DNA of 64,000 bases from [Mycoplasma] falconis (lineage in GTDB: Bacteria > Bacillota_I > Bacilli_A > Mycoplasmatales > Metamycoplasmataceae): the NCBI RefSeq assembly GCF_006385795.1, contig NZ_VFSS01000002.1:1-64000 (forward strand). Reading direction: 5' to 3'. A program made the translations under genes and the position numbers. Of the stretch, positions 59,686 to 64,000 are shown piece by piece (position 1 is the stretch's first letter; every line of letters starts with the position of its first letter). A model generated the notes under the pieces. It saw only the letters and a list, made by a program, of their open reading frames with translations. It did no database searches and had not been told where the DNA came from.

Positions 59686-61344
59686 ATGAAAATTAAAACT
59701 AAGATTTTATCACTAGGTTTACTATCAACCTTTATTGCAGCTCCATTAGCTACTATATCATGTGGAGGAAATGAAATCGATAAATCTAAATTCGAAACTA
59801 CTAAATTTTATGATGAATATATAGAAGGCAACCATGGTCGTCAAGCCGGAAACGTATACAACTTCGAAGGTGGATCAGCTAAAGGTTTAGAAGGTGTTGC
59901 ACCATTAACCAAGGTTAAAGCAAGTCAATTAGTTGCTAAAAATCCTTTTGTAAAAGGACAAAAATTAGATGAAAAACAAGCTATTTATGGAAGCTACCAC
60001 GCTTATAATTATTTATTAAATAAATTAGCTGAAATGGGATATACATCACATAATGAAGAAGATATTGAATACCCAGCTTTAACAGATGTTGAATTTCAAG
60101 AAGGCACAACTACAAGAACTAAAAATCAAGTTGCAGAAGTCAACAGACAGGTTCTTGTAGGTAGAGCTAAATACGTAACTATTGACACAGCTAAAACCGA
60201 AGATTACACTAACAAAATGAAACAAGATGGTTTCTTTACTCAAACTTTCTTGTTTGATACAAAAGATAGAGTAAACGCAGGACAATATTCTTACAATCAA
60301 TTAGGACAAAATATTGTTGTAACTATTAACCCTTCTTCTGATTTGGTTAAAGATGAAAAAGAAATGAAAGATTACTTCATTGTTTCTCACTATGACTCAA
60401 CATCAGAAGGACCTGAAAAAGCTTCTTGAGGAGCAACTGACAACGGTACATCTGTTGGTGTTAACTTAGCTTTACTAGATTACTTCTCAAAACCAGAAAA
60501 TAGAAAACACTTAGGCGTTAGATTACACATTGTTTTTGCAGACGCAGAAGAATTAGGAGTTTTAGGAACACAAGCATTTGTAGAACAAATGTTTATTAAA
60601 GGCAGAGAAGAAGTTGAAGAAAATGGAACCAAAACAAACAAACTTGTTTACAATCCATTAAAAGAAACAACCTTAGCAATGATTAATATGGATACAATTG
60701 CTGGAGGAGATAGAGTTTACGTTCACTCAGCTAACTCAGATCCTTTCTTGGACGCAGTTGGAAACACCAGCACAAAAGTTAGAGATCAAATTTCAGGTTT
60801 AGCTAGTCAATTAGCTTTACAAAAAAATGACGTTGGCTATATGTTAGAAATTCACCCACAAGTTGAAGAAGGTGGATACCGTGCCGGAGAAACTGGTACT
60901 TGATCAGACCACGCTCCATTTGCTTTAAAAGTAGATGTTCCTATTGCTTACTTAGAATCAACTAACTTTTTTATTTGATCTAAAGAAAATGCTTTTGATG
61001 GATATAGTCAAACTGCTAATCCGCAAGCTTACATTTTACAAGATGGAACAGTTTTAGGTTACAACAAAGTCCAAAAGAACGGAACTGAATTAGAACTTTA
61101 TGTTTTACCAGAAGGCAAAACAGTTGACGATTATTTAGTAAGTGGAAATATTTGACATAGCGACTTAGACAGACCTGACTGATTAAATAAAAATATTGGA
61201 TCTAAAATTTACAAACAACTTAAAGTAGTTTACGATGTATTAATTTTATACTTCAATACAATGGCTACAAGACTTACAACAACCGGAGACCAACCTGATG
61301 GAAGCAAAAAGGTTATTGAAGATCGTTTACAATTAGTCATTTAA
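59686..61344 (+). CDS. M28-family zinc peptidase lipoprotein
   Basis: A 552-aa surface-exposed aminopeptidase-like lipoprotein. The lipobox is ATISC (Cys26). The peptidase domain shows all M28 metal ligands in order: SHYDS (His235), ATDNGTS (Asp252), ADAEELG (catalytic Glu288 and ligand Glu289), INMDT (Asp336) and WSDHAPF (His409). It would release amino acids from host peptides at the cell surface, which fits a parasite with uptake permeases. TGA-coded Trp throughout; the stop is TAA at 61342. Confidence 0.92.
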
Positions 61345-61352
61345 TTAGCATA

Positions 61353-61387
61353 ATAAAAACCGGAGTAGTAAAAACTCTGGTTTTTAA
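61353..61387. terminator. Bidirectional terminator between M28 gene and rlmH
   Basis: AAAAACCGGAG / CTCTGGTTTTT (one G-U) with a 9-nt loop. Confidence 0.8.
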
Positions 61388-61388
61388 A

Positions 61389-61820
61389 TTATTTATGATA
61401 CTTAATATTATTTTTGATTGCCAATCCGCGATAAATTTGTTCTATTAACATAACTCTAAAAAGTTGATGTGGAAAAGTTAAATCACTAAAACATATTTTA
61501 TTAGCAAAATAACTTTCATCAACGCCGTTGGAACCACCAATAACAAAAGTTATATTATCTTCAACAAACAAATCAGAAAAAGCTTCACTATTTATTTTTT
61601 TACCTCTTAAAGATAAATAAATAGCTTTTGAATTTTTAGGTATTTTTTCTAAAATAAGCTTTGTTTCTTTTTCAATTTTTAAATTAATATTATCGTTGAC
61701 TACTTCTTTGATTTCAATTAGATTTATAGAAGCAAAAAAGCTAATTTTTTTAAGGTAAGAATCATATAAAATTTTGTATTCTTTGCTTAAAGATCCTACA
61801 GCTATAATATTTATTTTCAT
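61389..61820 (-). CDS. rlmH: 23S rRNA (pseudouridine1915-N3)-methyltransferase
   Basis: SPOUT methyltransferase that modifies helix 69 of 23S rRNA. The 143-aa protein has the knot segment FVIGGSNGVDESYF near residues 91-104 and the C-terminal FPHQLFRVMLIEQIYRGLAIKNNIKYHK pattern, whose last residues reach the active site. The middle (residues 20-80) is more divergent than usual. It lies 2 nt after mnmG. Confidence 0.94.
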   Translation of the reverse strand: MKINIIAVGSLSKEYKILYDSYLKKISFFASINLIEIKEVVNDNINLKIEKETKLILEKIPKNSKAIYLSLRGKKINSEAFSDLFVEDNITFVIGGSNGVDESYFANKICFSDLTFPHQLFRVMLIEQIYRGLAIKNNIKYHK

Positions 61821-61822
61821 TA

Positions 61823-63655
61823 TTATGATTTATGACGATTATTTAAATAAAACATCAACATTTGAATATCAGCAGGGTTTATTCCACTAATTCTTGAAGC
61901 TTGCCCAATGGTTGTTGGACGAATTTTAGAAAGCTTTTGTCTTGCCTCGGTTGCCAAGTTATCAACTAAGTTATAATCAATGTCTTCTGGTAATCTTAAT
62001 TTTTCTAATCTAGCCATTTTTTCAGCCGCAGATTCTTGTTTTTTAAGATAACCGAATAATCTAACTTGAATTGTTAATTCATCGATGTAAGAGAAATCTT
62101 CTCCTAAAACATCAACTGGATCAACTTCAGGATTAGCTAAGAGTTTTAAGTAAGAAATACCATTTACAACATTATATTTTTCGCCTAAAAAACCTTTTGA
62201 AGAAACATATTTATCTTTCAATTCTTCAATTGTTTTTTGAATAAAAGCATATTTTTCTTTTGTTTTCTTTCATTGCTCTTCACTTATCATTTTGTTTTCG
62301 TAAGCATAATCATTTAAACGTTCATCAACATTATCGTTTCTTAATAATAAACGATATTCAGCTCTACTTGTCAACATACGATAAGGTTCGCTTGTGCCTT
62401 TGGTAACAATATCGTCAACTAAAACTCCGATATAACTATCACTTCTTTTTAGTTCCATTGCCGGCATACCGTCTAGTTTATTTGCAGCATTAATTCCGGC
62501 AACTAACCCTTGAGCTGCGGCTTCTTCATATCCACTAGTTCCATTAGGTTGTCCAGCACTAAAAAAGTTTTTTAGAGGCTTAGATTCTAGAGATTTATAT
62601 AAATTTAAGGGATTAATTGCATCATATTCTATTGCATAACCATATTTTTGAACTCTTGCATTTTCTAAACCTGGTACAGATTTAATCATTTCATCTTGAA
62701 CGTCTTCCGGCATTGAAGTTGAAAGACCATTGATATACATAATATCTCCACGGGATGTTTCAGGTTCAAAAAACACATGGTGAGTTTCTTTTTCTTGAAA
62801 TCTAACAATTTTATCTTCAATACTTGGACAATATCTAGGACCTACGCCAATAATAATTCCTGAGTATAAAGAACTTTTATCTAAGTTTTTTAAAATTATT
62901 TCTTTTGTTTTAGGCGTTGTATGAGTTAGAAAACAACATGTTTGTTCATCTAGTTTAATATTAGATCTAGATGAAAAACTTAATTCGTTTTTTTCTAATT
63001 GTTCTTTTTTAACTTTTGAAAAATCAATACTATCAGTATAAATACGACAAGGAGTACCAGTTTTTAATCTAAAAATTTCAAAACCATATTTAGCTAAATT
63101 TTGAGATAAGGTTGAAGACGTTTTTTCTCCGTCTGGTCCATCATATTTAATTGATTGTCCCCGAAGAATTCTAGAATTCATGTAAACGCCAGTAGTCATA
63201 ATAACTGCTCTGGCAGTTAAATCGCCGTGAGCTAAGGTTTTAACGCCTTTACATGTATCGCCTTCAACAATTAAATCACTAACTTCATCTTCAATTAAAG
63301 TTATATTAGGTTGTTGTTTTAAATCTTCCAAAATTATTTCTGAATATTTATCTTTATCAATTTGGGCTCTTAGAGATCAAACAGCAGGTCCTTTTGATGT
63401 ATTTAACATCTTGATTTGGATCATAGCTTTATCAGCAAAAAGCCCTTGCACACCACCTAATGCATCAATTTCACGAGTTATAATACCTTTTGCAGAACCT
63501 CCAATAGAGGGGTTGCATGGCAACATCGCTACACGTTGTAGATTAAGGGTCACAAGGGCTACTTTGAATTTTCTTTTTGCTAATGCATATACTGCTTCAA
63601 TCCCTGCATGTCCGCCGCCGATGACTATTGCGTCGTAATTAGGAATATTAGTCAT
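61823..63655 (-). CDS. mnmG: tRNA uridine-5-carboxymethylaminomethyl modification enzyme MnmG
   Basis: FAD enzyme that, with MnmE, modifies U34 of several tRNAs. The 610-aa protein has the dinucleotide-binding motif [11 protein letters not shown] near residues 11-21, [12 protein letters not shown] near 47-58, [12 protein letters not shown], the conserved [11 protein letters not shown] near 280-290, [10 protein letters not shown] near 375-384 and the C-terminal helical domain for MnmE binding. TGA-coded Trp interrupts the frame near 63377 and 62270. It lies between rbfA and rlmH. No mnmE is in the window. Confidence 0.96.
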
Positions 63656-63686
63656 ATATTTTATTTATTATTCTTATATATTCAGT

Positions 63687-64000
63687 TTATTCTTTAGTTT
63701 CTTCATCTTCGATGTTGTGAAGAATTTTTTCAATTCTTTCAGCATTTGGTTCTACTGTATCAATGTAGAAAACTAATTCTGGAAGTTTTTTATATTTTCA
63801 AGTTTTAGCAACAACAGAACGTATAAATGGTGTCATTGATTCTAATTTTTCTAGATATCTTTTTTGTTCTTTGAATAAAGTTACATACACCTTTGCATGA
63901 GATCCATCGTTTGATAAAATAACGTCATTAATTGCAACGTTAGCTACATCAAAATCCTTTAGTTCATAAAAACTGTTACCAATTAATTCAAGTAATAATT
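63687..64000 (-). CDS. rbfA: Ribosome-binding factor A, partial
   Basis: The C-terminal 103 residues are visible; the start is beyond the window edge. The segment HAKVYVTLFKEQKRYLEKLE, then PFIRSVVAKTWKYKKLPELVFYID, matches the KH-like fold of RbfA, which matures 16S rRNA at low temperature and docks on the 30S subunit. The Trp is TGA. The acidic tail (EDEETKE) ends at TAA 63687-63689. It is upstream of mnmG on the same strand, with a gap of 31 nt. Confidence 0.85.

Overview
The window is a very AT-rich bacterial segment in which TGA must be read as tryptophan: almost every long gene is interrupted by in-frame TGA codons at conserved Trp positions (gyrA, ftsH, polC, rplT, gyrB), while TAA and TAG end the genes. 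With small intergenic gaps, Cys-anchored lipoproteins, a PolC-type replicase, split nucleoside salvage genes and no cell-wall genes, this points to a mycoplasma, most likely of the hominis/synoviae (Metamycoplasmataceae) group. The species is not identifiable from sequence inspection alone. Coordinates below treat TGA as Trp.

Layout. 1-10.3 kb (mostly minus): gyrA, trmB, a DUF402 phosphatase, then the recD2-pth-tilS-ftsH cluster. 10.4-13.2 kb (plus): serS and the infC-rpmI-rplT translation operon with an attenuator-like leader and an ATT start. 13.2-22.2 kb (plus): a large unknown membrane protein, gyrB, a LicA-like kinase coupled to a tandem pseudokinase and a membrane protein, gpmI, and a VapD-like protein. 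22.2-27.7 kb (minus): a lipid/salvage operon (membrane protein, glyA, asp23-like, fakA, plsX, rnc). 27.8-33.6 kb (minus): a surface region with a 1543-aa repeat lipoprotein and a membrane-anchored protein whose promoter holds an 18-bp homopolymer. 33.8-41.8 kb (minus): cdsA-polC and ftsY-ylxM-pyrH-frr. 41.9-50.9 kb: MATE transporter, P-type cation ATPase, APC amino-acid permease, pepF and apt. 50.9-57.3 kb (plus): rnpB, a degenerate dprA, the deoD-deoA-deoC-upp salvage operon, a HAD phosphatase and RNase HIII. 57.3-64 kb: an ABC-F protein with a degenerate second ATPase, a small lipoprotein, an M28 peptidase lipoprotein, and rbfA-mnmG-rlmH.

How it works together. Most genes are core: DNA topology and replication, translation, tRNA modification, phospholipid precursor synthesis from exogenous fatty acids (fakA, plsX, cdsA) and nucleoside/base salvage, as expected for a host-dependent cell. 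The accessory signal is in the surface and signalling genes. The points most worth a second look are the T18 promoter tract before the surface gene at 33557, the kinase/pseudokinase/membrane-protein trio at 17.1-20.3 kb, a VapD lacking both acidic residues thought to be needed for RNase activity, a PolC whose PHP metal ligands are gone, and several apparently leaderless genes.

I saw no tRNA, rRNA, CRISPR array, insertion sequence, prophage or replication origin.
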